Below, in pieces: positions 28,739 through 37,528 of a DNA stretch of 64,000 nt. A program made the translations under genes and the position numbers. Positions within the stretch are counted from its first letter, which is position 1. Every line of letters starts with the position of its first letter. Below the pieces are notes generated by a model that was not told the origin of the DNA, ran no database searches, and worked only from the letters and a program-made list of their open reading frames with translations. The stretch is from Lactiplantibacillus dongliensis (GTDB lineage Bacteria > Bacillota > Bacilli > Lactobacillales > Lactobacillaceae), in assembly GCF_005405105.1 (NCBI RefSeq), contig NZ_BJDK01000012.1, forward strand, positions 17,754 to 81,753, written 5' to 3'.

Positions 28739-29902
28739 TTAAGCTTGTTGTTGTGTTAGCCAAGTTGCGAAGCGGTTCATGCTATCGCGCAAGGCGTCTT
28801 GACTGGCGGCATAACTAATCCGGAACCATCCTTCTCCCGCGGCACCAAACGCCGATCCGGGAATCACAGCCACATGGGCTTGCTGTGCTAAGGTCGTGGC
28901 AAAGGCCCAACTAGTGCCTTTAAAAGCTGCTGGGACTTGTGCGAATAAGTAAAAGGCCCCCGTCGGATAGATATAATTAATGCTCATTTCACTTAGTCGG
29001 GTCACTAAGTAGTCGCGTCGGGCTTGATAAATGGCGCGCATCTTTTGACCGTCTTCGAGACCATGCGTCAGTGCTTCAATCCCGGCGACTTGACTGATAG
29101 AACTGGTCGACGTCACTAGGTATTGGTGGGTCTTTTTCATTTCAGTAATCAGGGCTAACGGCGCCATAATGAAACCTAAGCGCCAGCCCGTCATGGCATG
29201 TGATTTCGATAGCCCATTGATAGTTACGGTGTGCGCTGGGTACAAGGTGGCTAGGGCGGTGTGGGGTTGTTCGTAAGTGATCTCGCTATAGATCTCATCA
29301 CTGATGACGGTTAAGCCGGCTTGCTTGATGACTGCTACTAAGGCTGCTAATTCGGCTTTCGTGTAAGTCACACCGGTCGGATTAGTCGGATAGTTGAGTA
29401 AAATGGCTTTTAACCGTTGGCTATGATTAGTTTGAATCGCGGCTGCCAGACCCGCGGGAGTTAACTTATACCCCGTCGTTGTCGTATCAATGGGAATGAC
29501 ATGGGCATGTGCCATCGCGATGACCGGTTCATAACTGGTATAGCAAGGTGTTGGCAGTAAGACGGCGTCGCCAGGGTTGAGTAACGTGATTAAGGCCGTT
29601 GCAACGGCTTCGGTGGCGCCAACCGTGGCAATGATTTCATTGGGGGCATAGTTCAGTTGATATTTTTGATTAAAATAACGACTGGCCGCGGCTTGTAATT
29701 TTTGGAAGCCCATTAACGGTGAATAGTGGCTAAAGTCGTCGCGAATGGCTTGAATACCAGCTTTTTTGATGTGGGCTGGGGTAGGGAGATCCGGTTCACC
29801 GACCGTTAATTTGATGATATCTGGGACGTCACTGATGGCCTCGTCAAAACGACGAATGCCGGAAACTTGAATTTGTTGGATAATGTGATTTGTATCAGCC
29901 AT
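28739..29902 (-). CDS. Class I/II PLP aminotransferase (AspAT/PatA-like)
   Basis: A fold-type I aminotransferase of 387 residues. PLP-binding lysine lies in [17 protein letters not shown] near residue 233, with [19 protein letters not shown] (Asn of the NPTG motif) near residue 170. [12 protein letters not shown] and [11 protein letters not shown] near the N-terminus match the group of PatA and aromatic aminotransferases. I chose ATG at 29902 because GAGGAAG precedes it. With dapA next to it, N-acetyl-diaminopimelate aminotransferase (PatA) is a plausible role, but aspartate or aromatic amino acids are possible substrates. Confidence 0.85.
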   Translation of the reverse strand: MADTNHIIQQIQVSGIRRFDEAISDVPDIIKLTVGEPDLPTPAHIKKAGIQAIRDDFSHYSPLMGFQKLQAAASRYFNQKYQLNYAPNEIIATVGATEAVATALITLLNPGDAVLLPTPCYTSYEPVIAMAHAHVIPIDTTTTGYKLTPAGLAAAIQTNHSQRLKAILLNYPTNPTGVTYTKAELAALVAVIKQAGLTVISDEIYSEITYEQPHTALATLYPAHTVTINGLSKSHAMTGWRLGFIMAPLALITEMKKTHQYLVTSTSSISQVAGIEALTHGLEDGQKMRAIYQARRDYLVTRLSEMSINYIYPTGAFYLFAQVPAAFKGTSWAFATTLAQQAHVAVIPGSAFGAAGEGWFRISYAASQDALRDSMNRFATWLTQQQA

Positions 29903-30002
29903 AGCTAACAACTTCCTCTCGTTCTAGTTATTGGTTATAATAAGGAATAATTGTATGGCTTAAAAGTGACAATTTTAACAAAAATGAAAGGACAGTTGCG
30001 TA

Positions 30003-31370
30003 ATGCCATTAGACCGGGATTCTAAAACGCCATTATATTTACAACTTTATCAATTGCTAAAGGACAGCTATTTGCCTAAGTCGGGTAACCAGCAACAATT
30101 GTTATCGATTCGACGAATGGCTCAAACGATGAATGTATCCAAAACGACGGTTGAGCAAGCTTATGATCAGTTATTAGCGGAAGGCTACGTGTACACCGTC
30201 CCGGGGAGCGGTTATTTTTTTAAGGCGTTAAAAGCTTGGCCGACCGCAAGTCCTAAAACCCCCGCGATTCCAGTTTCAACACCGCCTAAACCGGTGACGT
30301 ATGATTTTCGCTATGGGGCGACTCAGCTATTGAAGCCCAGTTGGAATGCTTGGAAAAAAGCCGTCCGCGATGCCTTACGCCAAGCTGAGGCAAACCCGGT
30401 GAGCTATCCGGATGCCCAAGGATTACCAGCGTTACGCCAACGGTTAACCACTTTTTTACGAACGACTCGTGGGGTACGGTGTCAACCAGATCAGATTGTG
30501 ATTACGAACGGGGCAAAAGAAGGTCTGGCCTTACTGTTAAGCATCTTGCCGGCCGGAACTTTGGGCATTGAAAATCCTGGATATCGGGGGTTGCCAGCCT
30601 TAGCATCAGCAGCTGGTAAGGCGACGGTGGCCCTGCCGGTGACGACGCAAGGGGTTTCGTTAACGGCGATCAAGGCGGCCCAGCCACAATTTGTTTACAC
30701 GACTCCGGCCCATCAGTTTCCATTGGGGTATGTGCTACCAATTGCCCAACGATTGGAATTATTACAGTGGGCCGCTGCTGAGTCGCGGTTAATTATTGAA
30801 GATGATTACGACAGTGAGTATCGGTACCACACACAGCCGCTGCCCGCCCTGCAATCAGTTGCAATGGCTGATCAGGTAGCCTACTTAGGAACCTTTGCGA
30901 AAGGGATCGATCCTACGTTACGGATGGGGTATTTAGTCTTACCGGTTCATTTAGTGGCGGTTTATCACCGTCAATATCAGTATCGCTCGGCCATGGTGGC
31001 GGGCCTATTGCAGCAAGCGATGGTGGCCTATTTTGATAGTGGGGCTTATTATCGGCATATTAGCCGCAGCCGCAGCTTAAATCGGCGTAAGTATCAACGG
31101 CTGACGCAGCTGTTAGCAACAACTGATCGTATTCAGCCAATTGCGACCGGTGCCGGTCTACAACTGGTTGTTCGCATTCCTGGCATTGCCCAAAAAGCTT
31201 TGTTGGCCGCGTTAACCGCCGCTGATATTCGAATTTATCCGCTTGATTCCAATTGGCAGGCGATGCCGAGTCATGACTATTACTTGTTAGGATTTACAGC
31301 GGTTAGTCTTGCTGATTTAGAAGTTGCCATCCCGCGTTTGATTGCGGTTTGTGATCAGTTAGGACATTGA
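30003..31370 (+). CDS. MocR-type (GntR/aminotransferase fusion) regulator
   Basis: A 455-residue regulator with a GntR winged helix at residues about 8-75 (TPLYLQLYQLLK, then LSIRRMAQTMNVSKTTVEQAYDQLLAEGYV) joined to an aminotransferase-like domain (about 110-450). The latter keeps GAKEGLALLLSIL, EDDYDSEYRY and a lysine in TFAKGIDPTLRMGYLVLP, so PLP binding is likely. It is divergent from the dapA/aminotransferase pair, with about 100 bases between starts, so that pair is the likely target (inference). A terminator follows. Confidence 0.88.
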   Translation: MPLDRDSKTPLYLQLYQLLKDSYLPKSGNQQQLLSIRRMAQTMNVSKTTVEQAYDQLLAEGYVYTVPGSGYFFKALKAWPTASPKTPAIPVSTPPKPVTYDFRYGATQLLKPSWNAWKKAVRDALRQAEANPVSYPDAQGLPALRQRLTTFLRTTRGVRCQPDQIVITNGAKEGLALLLSILPAGTLGIENPGYRGLPALASAAGKATVALPVTTQGVSLTAIKAAQPQFVYTTPAHQFPLGYVLPIAQRLELLQWAAAESRLIIEDDYDSEYRYHTQPLPALQSVAMADQVAYLGTFAKGIDPTLRMGYLVLPVHLVAVYHRQYQYRSAMVAGLLQQAMVAYFDSGAYYRHISRSRSLNRRKYQRLTQLLATTDRIQPIATGAGLQLVVRIPGIAQKALLAALTAADIRIYPLDSNWQAMPSHDYYLLGFTAVSLADLEVAIPRLIAVCDQLGH

Positions 31371-31371
31371 A

Positions 31372-31417
31372 AAAGACATCAAGCTGACTAGTTAGTACTG
31401 GTCAGGTTGATGTCTTT
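31372..31417 (+). terminator. Intrinsic terminator
   Basis: Arms AAAGACATCA and TGATGTCTTT enclose CTGAC...GTCAG. It is located between the convergent mocR-like and zwf genes and may act in both directions. Confidence 0.72.
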
Positions 31418-31494
31418 GGTTTTAGTATGGTTGGGTCTGGTGGGTAAGTTGCGGATACCCGTCTTAGACCCGTTTCTTGCTTTTAAAAGTGTTT

Positions 31495-32976
31495 TTAACC
31501 CTGATAGACCCACCGATGCCCATCTTGTGCTAACAAGTCAGCTGCTGCTTGTGGTCCCATGGTACCAGGCTTGTAGTTTGGAAAACTTGGTTGATGGTCA
31601 TCCCAGTATTGTTGAATCACATCAATAAATTTCCACGAATAGGCCACTTCTTGCCAATGGGTAAAGTTGGTGGCATCGCCGTTTAAGATGTCGTGTAAGA
31701 GGCGCTCGTACGCTTCGGGACTGTTAGCGGCGGCGGTCGCGTCATGATCGAAGTTCAATTGAACTGGGGTTGTCGCAAAGCCTTGACCGACATTCTTAGC
31801 ATTCATCCGTAATTCGAAACCTTCAGTGGGTTCCACGTTGATCGTTAAAACGTTTGGTGCCAAGCCGTTATCGGCCGCTTGATTATCAGGTAGCTCGTGA
31901 TTAAAAATATTGATAACGGGTCGTTTGAAGACAATGTCGATCCGGGTGAACTTGTCAGCTAAGCGTTTACCGGTCCGAATGTAGAACGGCACGCCGGACC
32001 AACGATAGTTATCTATCATTACTTTACCAGCAACAAAGGTATCGGTATTGGATGCTGGTGAGATTTTGTCTTCTTGTCGATAGCCCTTGACCGTTTCAGT
32101 CGGAGCGTATTGTCCACGAACAAAATTCTTGGCAACTTCTTCTGGCTGGTAAGGCCGCAAGCTACGTAAAGCTTTGACTTTTTCAATATTGATATCGTCT
32201 TCGGTAAATTCAACCGGTTGATCCATTGTGAGGAGACTCAGAATTTGCATGATGTGGTTTTGAACCATATCACGCAAGGCACCGCTATTATCATAGTAAA
32301 CGGCGCGTTCTTCAACGCCCAGCTTTTCACTTAACGTAATCTGCACGTTGGAGATATAACGGTTATTCCACAAGGATTCCCAGATATTATTGCCAAAACG
32401 AATGGCGGCAATATTTTGGATCATTTCTTTACCGAGATAGTGGTCAATCCGATAAATTTGGTTTTCATCGAACGTTTCAGCTAATTCATCGTTTAACGTC
32501 TTAGCGCTTTCGAAATCATGGCCAAAAGGTTTTTCAATGATGACGCGGTTAAAGCCATTTTCAGTTAAAATATGTTCAGATTTAAGATGCCGCGCAATTG
32601 TCCCGAAGAAGTTCGGTGCCATTGCCAAGTAGAAAATCCGGTTACCCTGTAACTCATATTGTGCGTCTAGCTTTTCAGAGAGTCGCTTTAAGGTGATGTA
32701 GTGTTGGACATCTGTGACATCATGCGACTGGTAGTAAAAATGGCTAGCAAAAGCGGTCACTTGATCGGCGTCAGCGTGCAATGATGCTAAGGCATCGGCG
32801 ACGACTTGATGATAATGCTCATCGGTCCAAGGTCGCCGGGCTGTCCCAATCACCGCAAAATGGTCTTGTAAATACCCTTTTTGATACAGTTTAAATAATG
32901 AGGGGTAGAGCTTTCGTTGGGCCAAGTCGCCAGTTCCGCCAAAAATGGTGAACAGAGCAATCTTTTCTTTACTCAT
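31495..32976 (-). CDS. zwf: Glucose-6-phosphate 1-dehydrogenase
   Basis: Oxidises glucose-6-phosphate to 6-phosphogluconolactone with NADP+, entry to the oxidative pentose phosphate route. The 493-residue protein has the coenzyme motif FGGTGDLAQRKLYPSLF near residue 12, the substrate motif RIDHYLGKEMIQN near residue 180 with catalytic His, and EKPFGHDFESA near residue 150. I chose ATG at 32976 (MSKEKIALFT); AAGAAG is nine bases upstream. In this organism it would feed the phosphoketolase encoded at 46361. It is apparently monocistronic, and no partner gnd gene is in the window. Confidence 0.95.
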   Translation of the reverse strand: MSKEKIALFTIFGGTGDLAQRKLYPSLFKLYQKGYLQDHFAVIGTARRPWTDEHYHQVVADALASLHADADQVTAFASHFYYQSHDVTDVQHYITLKRLSEKLDAQYELQGNRIFYLAMAPNFFGTIARHLKSEHILTENGFNRVIIEKPFGHDFESAKTLNDELAETFDENQIYRIDHYLGKEMIQNIAAIRFGNNIWESLWNNRYISNVQITLSEKLGVEERAVYYDNSGALRDMVQNHIMQILSLLTMDQPVEFTEDDINIEKVKALRSLRPYQPEEVAKNFVRGQYAPTETVKGYRQEDKISPASNTDTFVAGKVMIDNYRWSGVPFYIRTGKRLADKFTRIDIVFKRPVINIFNHELPDNQAADNGLAPNVLTINVEPTEGFELRMNAKNVGQGFATTPVQLNFDHDATAAANSPEAYERLLHDILNGDATNFTHWQEVAYSWKFIDVIQQYWDDHQPSFPNYKPGTMGPQAAADLLAQDGHRWVYQG

Positions 32977-33069
32977 CAAATTCACTTCTTTACTTAGAAT
33001 TATAAAAATTAAGGTTAGTTGGTACTCGTATTAAACATTAATTATCTTGGATGTTGACCATAACCTTAG

Positions 33070-33092
33070 CAACCAACCAGAGTGGCAAGCGC
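33070..33092. repeat. Short remnant of the intergenic repeat end
   Basis: Only CAACCAGAGTGGCAAG remains, matching the outer end of reversed A halves. The rest of the 240-base gap between zwf and the next gene shows nothing further I can identify. Confidence 0.35.
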
Positions 33093-33229
33093 AATTAAAC
33101 TAACGGCCAAGGCCACTGTCAAATCCTGATTGGTTAGAAATAGTCGTCGTACATAACGGTTAAAGCCACCATTACTAATATTAAGCGATAAGCCGTCGGG
33201 GTCAATTATTAAGTTCTTTAGTTAAACAA

Positions 33230-33583
33230 CTAGGCTTTGGGCGTGGGCTGATTAGGAAATTGATGCCGTAATTCGCGTTCGGTTGCGACATTTTGCATAA
33301 TCAAGCCTAACGCTAAGCCAAGAATCTGCAATGTTGAACTTTGTAACCAAGCAATTTGTAAAAGGAGACCGACCAGCGAGGCGAGGGTCAGAATGCCAAA
33401 AATTTCAACGCCAAGCATGGCATAGAAATTCTGAGCAAACTGCCAAGTGGTTTTATTGTGACCAGCGCGCCGTGAGGTATAGCCCCACAACGACCGAAAT
33501 TTTGGCATATGCCGCCATTGGTATCCCCAAACAAGTAGAAAGATTAAGAAACAGCCGGTTAGGCCATATTGATTAAGCATCAT
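33230..33583 (-). CDS. Small SdpI-like membrane protein
   Basis: About 117 residues with three hydrophobic segments (LTGCFLIFLLVWGY; MLGVEIFGILTLASLVGLLL; LQILGLALGLIM). The stretch GYTSRRAGHNKTTWQFAQNFYAMLG resembles the conserved Y-R-T-x-R-S...W-x-F-A-x-R motif of the SdpI family, whose founder gives immunity to a toxin in B. subtilis. I prefer ATG at 33583 (GAGG seven bases before) over 33589. The resemblance is to the C-terminal part only. Function is unknown; a general membrane role is possible. Confidence 0.62.
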   Translation of the reverse strand: MMLNQYGLTGCFLIFLLVWGYQWRHMPKFRSLWGYTSRRAGHNKTTWQFAQNFYAMLGVEIFGILTLASLVGLLLQIAWLQSSTLQILGLALGLIMQNVATERELRHQFPNQPTPKA

Positions 33584-33695
33584 AAACATGCCTCGCCTTT
33601 TTCAAAATTAACGCTAGATGATTGCGCTTAACTTATATTATAACAATCATTATGAGTCATCGTCGATAATCAGTTTAAGAAAGTCGTCTAAATTA

Positions 33696-33770
33696 CGCTT
33701 GGTATTGGTTGAAATTAGCGTTGGCCGGTTGGTTCCTAAAATGACACTTTAAGCCAACTAGCCCCAAGCG
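33696..33770. mobile_element. Internally deleted MITE-like relic with direct repeats
   Basis: Left end CGCTTGGTATTGGTT and right end CCAACTAGCCCCAAGCG are the composite element's termini, joined after loss of all but GGCCGGTTGGTTCCTAAAATG. Flanking 11-mers CGTCTAAATTA (33685-33695) and TGTCTAAGTTG (33771-33781) match at 8 of 11 positions. Confidence 0.65.
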
Positions 33771-33884
33771 TGTCTAAGTTGTGAAAAATTATTAAAAACT
33801 TTATTGCGTTTCATTCAGATAACTAGCTTGATTTTAACGAAGAGGTTATAATATGGACTGAAATAAGAAAGGGAGTTATTTTTG

Positions 33885-34748
33885 ATGCAAACTTCAAAGA
33901 AGTTAATCTCAGGTTTATTAGCAACGGTTACGGCCGTTTCATTGTTTGCCCCTGCTGCTTTAGGTACGAACAGTCAAGCAACGGTTGCCCAAGCTGCTAC
34001 TAAGAAAGCAGCTAAGACCACGATTGCGGTCGATGGTGTGACTAGTAGCGCTAAAAAGGTTACCGGGACGGCTACTAAGGGTGTCAAGGTAACGGTTTAC
34101 GCTAAGAAGGGTGCTAAGGATTCCAACGCTGGAAAGAGCAAGATTGCTTCAGCAACAGCATCATCAAAGACGGGTAAGTTTACGGTTAAATTACCTAAGA
34201 CTTACAAAAAGGGTACTGATTTATACGTTTACGCCACTCAAGGTAAGTATTCATACATGTACCGGATTGTTAAGGTAACGGCGCCTAAGAAAGCAACTGC
34301 TAAAAAGACGACCACTAAGAAGACCACGGCTAAGAAGACGGCCACTAAGAAAACGACCGCTAAAAAGACCACTGCTAAGAAGAATTATGGCAAGGTCAGC
34401 AGCGTTGCCGGGACTTGGAAGTCATCTAGTTACAAAGGCTACTACACCAAGTGGACGTTAACGAATGGTAAAAAGATTACCGTTAAACGTTACAAGTCAG
34501 GTGCTAAGACTAAGACCTTGTTGAACGGGACTTATACTGCCAGTTCTAGCAACAAGCATCTTTGGAAAGTCGATGCCAAAGTTGGTAAGAAGACTGAAAA
34601 CTTCTACTTACGCTTCCGGAGCAGCAAGACGTTCTATGTGGTTAACAGCAAGAACGTGCGGTTGAAGGAAAACCTTGGTCAAGGGGCTAACTACTTCACC
34701 TATACCAAAGTTGCTACCAGCAGCAAATCTAATGTCTTAAGCTTCTAA
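33885..34748 (+). CDS. Secreted lysine-rich protein with Ig-like domain
   Basis: A 287-residue exported protein. The signal peptide (MQTSKKLISGLLATVTAVSL, then FAPAALG) is followed by an AQA/A cleavage site near residue 38. Residues about 45-130 look like a bacterial Ig-like domain (IAVDGVTSSAKKVTGTATKG; KTGKFTVKLP). A strongly basic repeat tract KKTTAKKTTAKK-like covers about 133-168. The C-terminal part (VAGTWKSSSYKGYYTKWTLT onwards) is a beta-rich domain of unknown function. No LPXTG or transmembrane anchor is present. The lysine tract could bind teichoic acid or other anionic cell wall polymers, which is inference. I chose ATG at 33885 over the TTG three bases before. Confidence 0.82.
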   Translation: MQTSKKLISGLLATVTAVSLFAPAALGTNSQATVAQAATKKAAKTTIAVDGVTSSAKKVTGTATKGVKVTVYAKKGAKDSNAGKSKIASATASSKTGKFTVKLPKTYKKGTDLYVYATQGKYSYMYRIVKVTAPKKATAKKTTTKKTTAKKTATKKTTAKKTTAKKNYGKVSSVAGTWKSSSYKGYYTKWTLTNGKKITVKRYKSGAKTKTLLNGTYTASSSNKHLWKVDAKVGKKTENFYLRFRSSKTFYVVNSKNVRLKENLGQGANYFTYTKVATSSKSNVLSF

Positions 34749-34770
34749 TTTTAGTAGGCTGACGTTAGTT

Positions 34771-34814
34771 AAAAGACGGTCCAATCGCAACAGCGATGGT
34801 GGCCGTCTTTTTTT
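34771..34814 (+). terminator. Intrinsic terminator
   Basis: Arms AAAAGACGG and CCGTCTTTT with inner CGC/GCG and a T-run follow the secreted protein gene. Confidence 0.85.
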
Positions 34815-34934
34815 GCGTTAACTTAACTAAAGAAGTCCCGGCTTATTTTCGTAAAAAAGATGCTGGGTGTCGGTAAAATACCTGTGCAAGGGGCCCAAAC
34901 TCGCGATAATGAAAGTAAAGCGAGGGGACAGCTT

Positions 34935-35237
34935 ATGACACATCGGTGGTTACGACTTGGCGTTGAGTTACTGGCAGGGATACCCGTGGCGATGATGATT
35001 ATTTTTATTGGGGTGGCCGTTGGTTATTTTTTGATGCAGGTCTTACCGGCCACGCATTTTAACTTACGCGTTTTAGGCCTGTCAGTCTATCAGATTAGTC
35101 GACAGGGGCGGTCGGTTAGCGGCCAGTTGAATATGAAGTCCGCACAAGAGTTAGGGGTGTTTTGTTCACTGGCTATCGTTTTGGTGAGTGAATCATGTTA
35201 TACAATCTGGCATCCGCGGGTACAACACAAGTTTTAG
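34935..35237 (+). CDS. Small membrane protein, unknown
   Basis: About 100 residues starting MTHRWLRLGVELLAGIPVAM. Two hydrophobic segments are visible, at about 8-35 (LLAGIPVAMMIIFIGVAVGYFLM) and 72-90 (LGVFCSLAIVLVSESCY). I chose ATG at 34935, which has AGGGGA upstream; the longer frame starts in the upstream region without a ribosome binding site. It lies before an MFS gene on the same strand, with about 58 bases between them. I do not recognise a family. Confidence 0.55.
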   Translation: MTHRWLRLGVELLAGIPVAMMIIFIGVAVGYFLMQVLPATHFNLRVLGLSVYQISRQGRSVSGQLNMKSAQELGVFCSLAIVLVSESCYTIWHPRVQHKF

Positions 35238-35295
35238 TAGGCGGTAGCCGGGTGAGCGCGTATACTGAAGAAAATGGAAAATTTAGGTGAGCACA

Positions 35296-36462
35296 ATGCA
35301 GAAAGAAGTTCGGCTGCGATGGTTGTTTTTAGCAAATTTGCTGAATAACGCTGGCGCGGCTTTTATGTGGCCGTTAACGACGGTCTATATGCACAATTAT
35401 TTGAAGCAGACCTTGACGTTTTCAGGGGTCGTGCTGTTTTGTATGTCGCTAGCCATGATCTTGGGTAACTATGTCGGCGGTCATTTATTTGATCATTGGC
35501 GGCCCTATCAAACGGCAATTCTTGGCGTGATTATTTCGACCGTGACCTTGGCGACGTTGATCTTTTGGCATAGCTTATGGCCGTACGCTGTGGGCTTGAT
35601 TGTCGTTGGTTTCGGTGATGGGATTAGTATGACGGTGGTGAATGCGTATGCGGCCACGGTGACGACTAAGTCAAATCGATATGTGTTTAATATGTTGTAC
35701 TTGGCGTTGAATGTCGGGGTTGTGATTGGCACGCTACTGGTTGGTTACTTGTTAGACTTGGGGATTAATGTGGTCTTTATGGTGACCACGGCTTGTTATA
35801 TTGGGCTGATGATTATTGTGTTGAGCACCTTTAATGTTCAATTAGCCGCCAAGACAACGACCGCGGCTAAAGCTGAAACAACTGATCAAACACCGCGCCA
35901 TAAACGGCAATTAATCTGGTTAATTTGTTTGATGATTTTTTCAATCTATCTGAGTTATGCGCTGTGGGAAAGTTTGTTGTCTGTGCATATGACTAATCTC
36001 GGGATCCCATTTCGGCGGTATAGTGAAGTTTGGACGATCAATGGGTTACTGATCATTGTCAGTCAGCCAATTGTGACGCTATTTAACGAACGGTTTAAGA
36101 TTGGCACGCAGATTGGTTTTGGAATTACCCTATTTGCGTTATCATTTTTAGGGCTTGTCTTCGCTCGGCAATATGCGGATTTCATTGTGATTATGGTGGT
36201 TTTAACGCTTGGTGAGGTGATTGGCTTGCCAATCGTTCCGGCGTGGGTCGATGATATGGCCGCAGTGGATCAGCGTGGCAAGTATCAAGGACGTTTCAAT
36301 ATGGCGCTCTCGCTCGGTCGTGCGGTCGGACCGCTATTCGGTGGGATGATGGTTGCGCAGTTCTCATATGCGATTTTGTTTATGACGGTGACAGTGTTAA
36401 TGCTGGTCACTTTAGGCGTCGTATTATGGCGGGCAGCACGTGAACAGTTGTTAAATGGTTAA
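35296..36462 (+). CDS. MFS transporter
   Basis: A 388-residue major facilitator with about 12 membrane segments in two halves divided by a basic loop near residue 200 (TDQTPRHKRQL). The motif A region reads GNYVGGHLFDHWRPYQT near residue 60, with WVDDMAAVDQRGKYQGRFN as the second-half counterpart near residue 318. Such carriers resemble YttB/MdtH-like drug efflux proteins. ATG at 35296 has TTAGGTG upstream; GTG at 35287 is the alternative. Substrate unknown. A bidirectional terminator follows. Confidence 0.85.
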   Translation: MQKEVRLRWLFLANLLNNAGAAFMWPLTTVYMHNYLKQTLTFSGVVLFCMSLAMILGNYVGGHLFDHWRPYQTAILGVIISTVTLATLIFWHSLWPYAVGLIVVGFGDGISMTVVNAYAATVTTKSNRYVFNMLYLALNVGVVIGTLLVGYLLDLGINVVFMVTTACYIGLMIIVLSTFNVQLAAKTTTAAKAETTDQTPRHKRQLIWLICLMIFSIYLSYALWESLLSVHMTNLGIPFRRYSEVWTINGLLIIVSQPIVTLFNERFKIGTQIGFGITLFALSFLGLVFARQYADFIVIMVVLTLGEVIGLPIVPAWVDDMAAVDQRGKYQGRFNMALSLGRAVGPLFGGMMVAQFSYAILFMTVTVLMLVTLGVVLWRAAREQLLNG

Positions 36463-36476
36463 GACTTTTGAAGATG

Positions 36477-36520
36477 AAAAAACGGATCACACCCAGTGCA
36501 TGGGCTGATCCGTTTTCTTT
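36477..36520. terminator. Bidirectional terminator
   Basis: Arms AACGGATCA and TGATCCGTT, with CCCA/TGGG inside, lie between convergent MFS and nrdI-like genes. It overlaps the last bases of the nrdI-like gene. Confidence 0.82.
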
Positions 36521-36992
36521 ACTTACTAAAGGCATGTAACCGTTCTTTCATCACGTTATAGATGCGTTCCGTATCAACGGAAGTCCCGCGTAATTCGTAG
36601 TCACCGATTAAATCGGTATCCAGTTGTTCCGCGTAACGCCGAGCAGTTAAGCAATATTGTTCATTGAAGTTCTTGTTCCCACTACCAACGACACCGAGGC
36701 AAAGACTTGGATTTAAGTCGTAGTTTAAGTATTCACCTAAGGTATTTGTCATGAGTTCCTTGACCCCAGTATCAATCCCGTTCCCGCCATCTAGATAGGT
36801 TGGGACAAAGGCAAAGTACGGCTTGGTTTCAATGGCAAATTCAGTTTGATCCGTAATTTCTTTTAAGGTAATCAAAGGGTTACTGTCGTCAGCTGCATGC
36901 TGGGTTTTGGCATAGTCCTGCATCCCAGTGACAAACGATCGGGTATTGCCTTCAATCGAAATATAAATAATATTAATGACATTTTCACTCAC
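36519..36992 (-). CDS. nrdI: NrdI-like flavodoxin
   Basis: A 157-residue NrdI-family flavodoxin, which supplies oxidant to assemble the dimanganese-tyrosyl cofactor of class Ib ribonucleotide reductase. Family motifs are IYISIEGNTRSFV (FMN phosphate loop) near residue 9, the middle FVPTYLDGGNGID, VVGSGNKNFNEQYC near residue 101, and YELRGT near the end. GTG follows GAGGAA. No nrdE, nrdF or nrdH lies beside it in this window, so it is a solitary copy here, which is seen for NrdI in some lactobacilli. It has an intact motif set. Confidence 0.85.
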   Translation of the reverse strand: MSENVINIIYISIEGNTRSFVTGMQDYAKTQHAADDSNPLITLKEITDQTEFAIETKPYFAFVPTYLDGGNGIDTGVKELMTNTLGEYLNYDLNPSLCLGVVGSGNKNFNEQYCLTARRYAEQLDTDLIGDYELRGTSVDTERIYNVMKERLHAFSK

Positions 36993-37313
36993 GGCCGGTT
37001 CCTCATTTCTGTATTAACATACGTTTAGTTTACGCTGTACGCGGTTGTTTTGCAATCAACTTCCGGTAAAAGTTTAAAGGGTTTTCACAATTGGCGCGCC
37101 TATGAACAGTTAGTGGCCTAAGGATGATGACAGTTATTGTGATGTCGACTAGAACCAGTACTAAATGTGACCGGTAACAGGCACGCTTCACAGGCTAACT
37201 AAATTTATACCAGTCCAAATAATAACTAATAGTCGCTGGCATTTTTTACTGAGTTATTGGATCGGTAAATAAGTGCCCACTTTTAATGACAATAATTTAA
37301 AGTGACATGCTTA

Positions 37314-37445
37314 GGGCTAGTTAAAACTATCACTGGCTGATTAATTTTCAAAGTGTTGAGACGGCAACACTCCAGCTGAGCCTTTTAGTAACCAACTGCT
37401 CAGATAAAGTTATAGTTCGAACAGTTTGCCAACCTGGTTGGGGCA
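37314..37445. repeat. Decayed composite repeat
   Basis: Recognisable pieces are GCTTAGGGCTAGTTAAAACT (left end), CCAGCTGAGCCTTTTAGTAACCAACTGCTCAG (inner end of a B half) and GCCAACCTGGTTGGGGCAG (start of an A half). The 535-base gap 36993-37528 otherwise shows no gene; a terminator lies at its right side. Confidence 0.6.
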
Positions 37446-37484
37446 GCTTAAGCTGACAAGTGTCAAACCAGCCATTATTAAGTC

Positions 37485-37520
37485 AAAAAAAGCGCCAAGC
37501 TAGGTTAGCTTGACGCTTAA
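37485..37520 (-). terminator. Terminator of the CBS/CorC gene
   Basis: On the minus strand, arms AAGCGTCAAGCTA and TAGCTTGGCGCTT are followed by a T-run. Confidence 0.88.
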
Positions 37521-37528
37521 AGCGGTGC

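Noticed and set aside
34290..34385. KKTTAKK tract as a sign of low-quality or non-coding sequence
   Set aside because: The frame continues into a folded-looking domain, has a proper signal peptide and a terminator after it.
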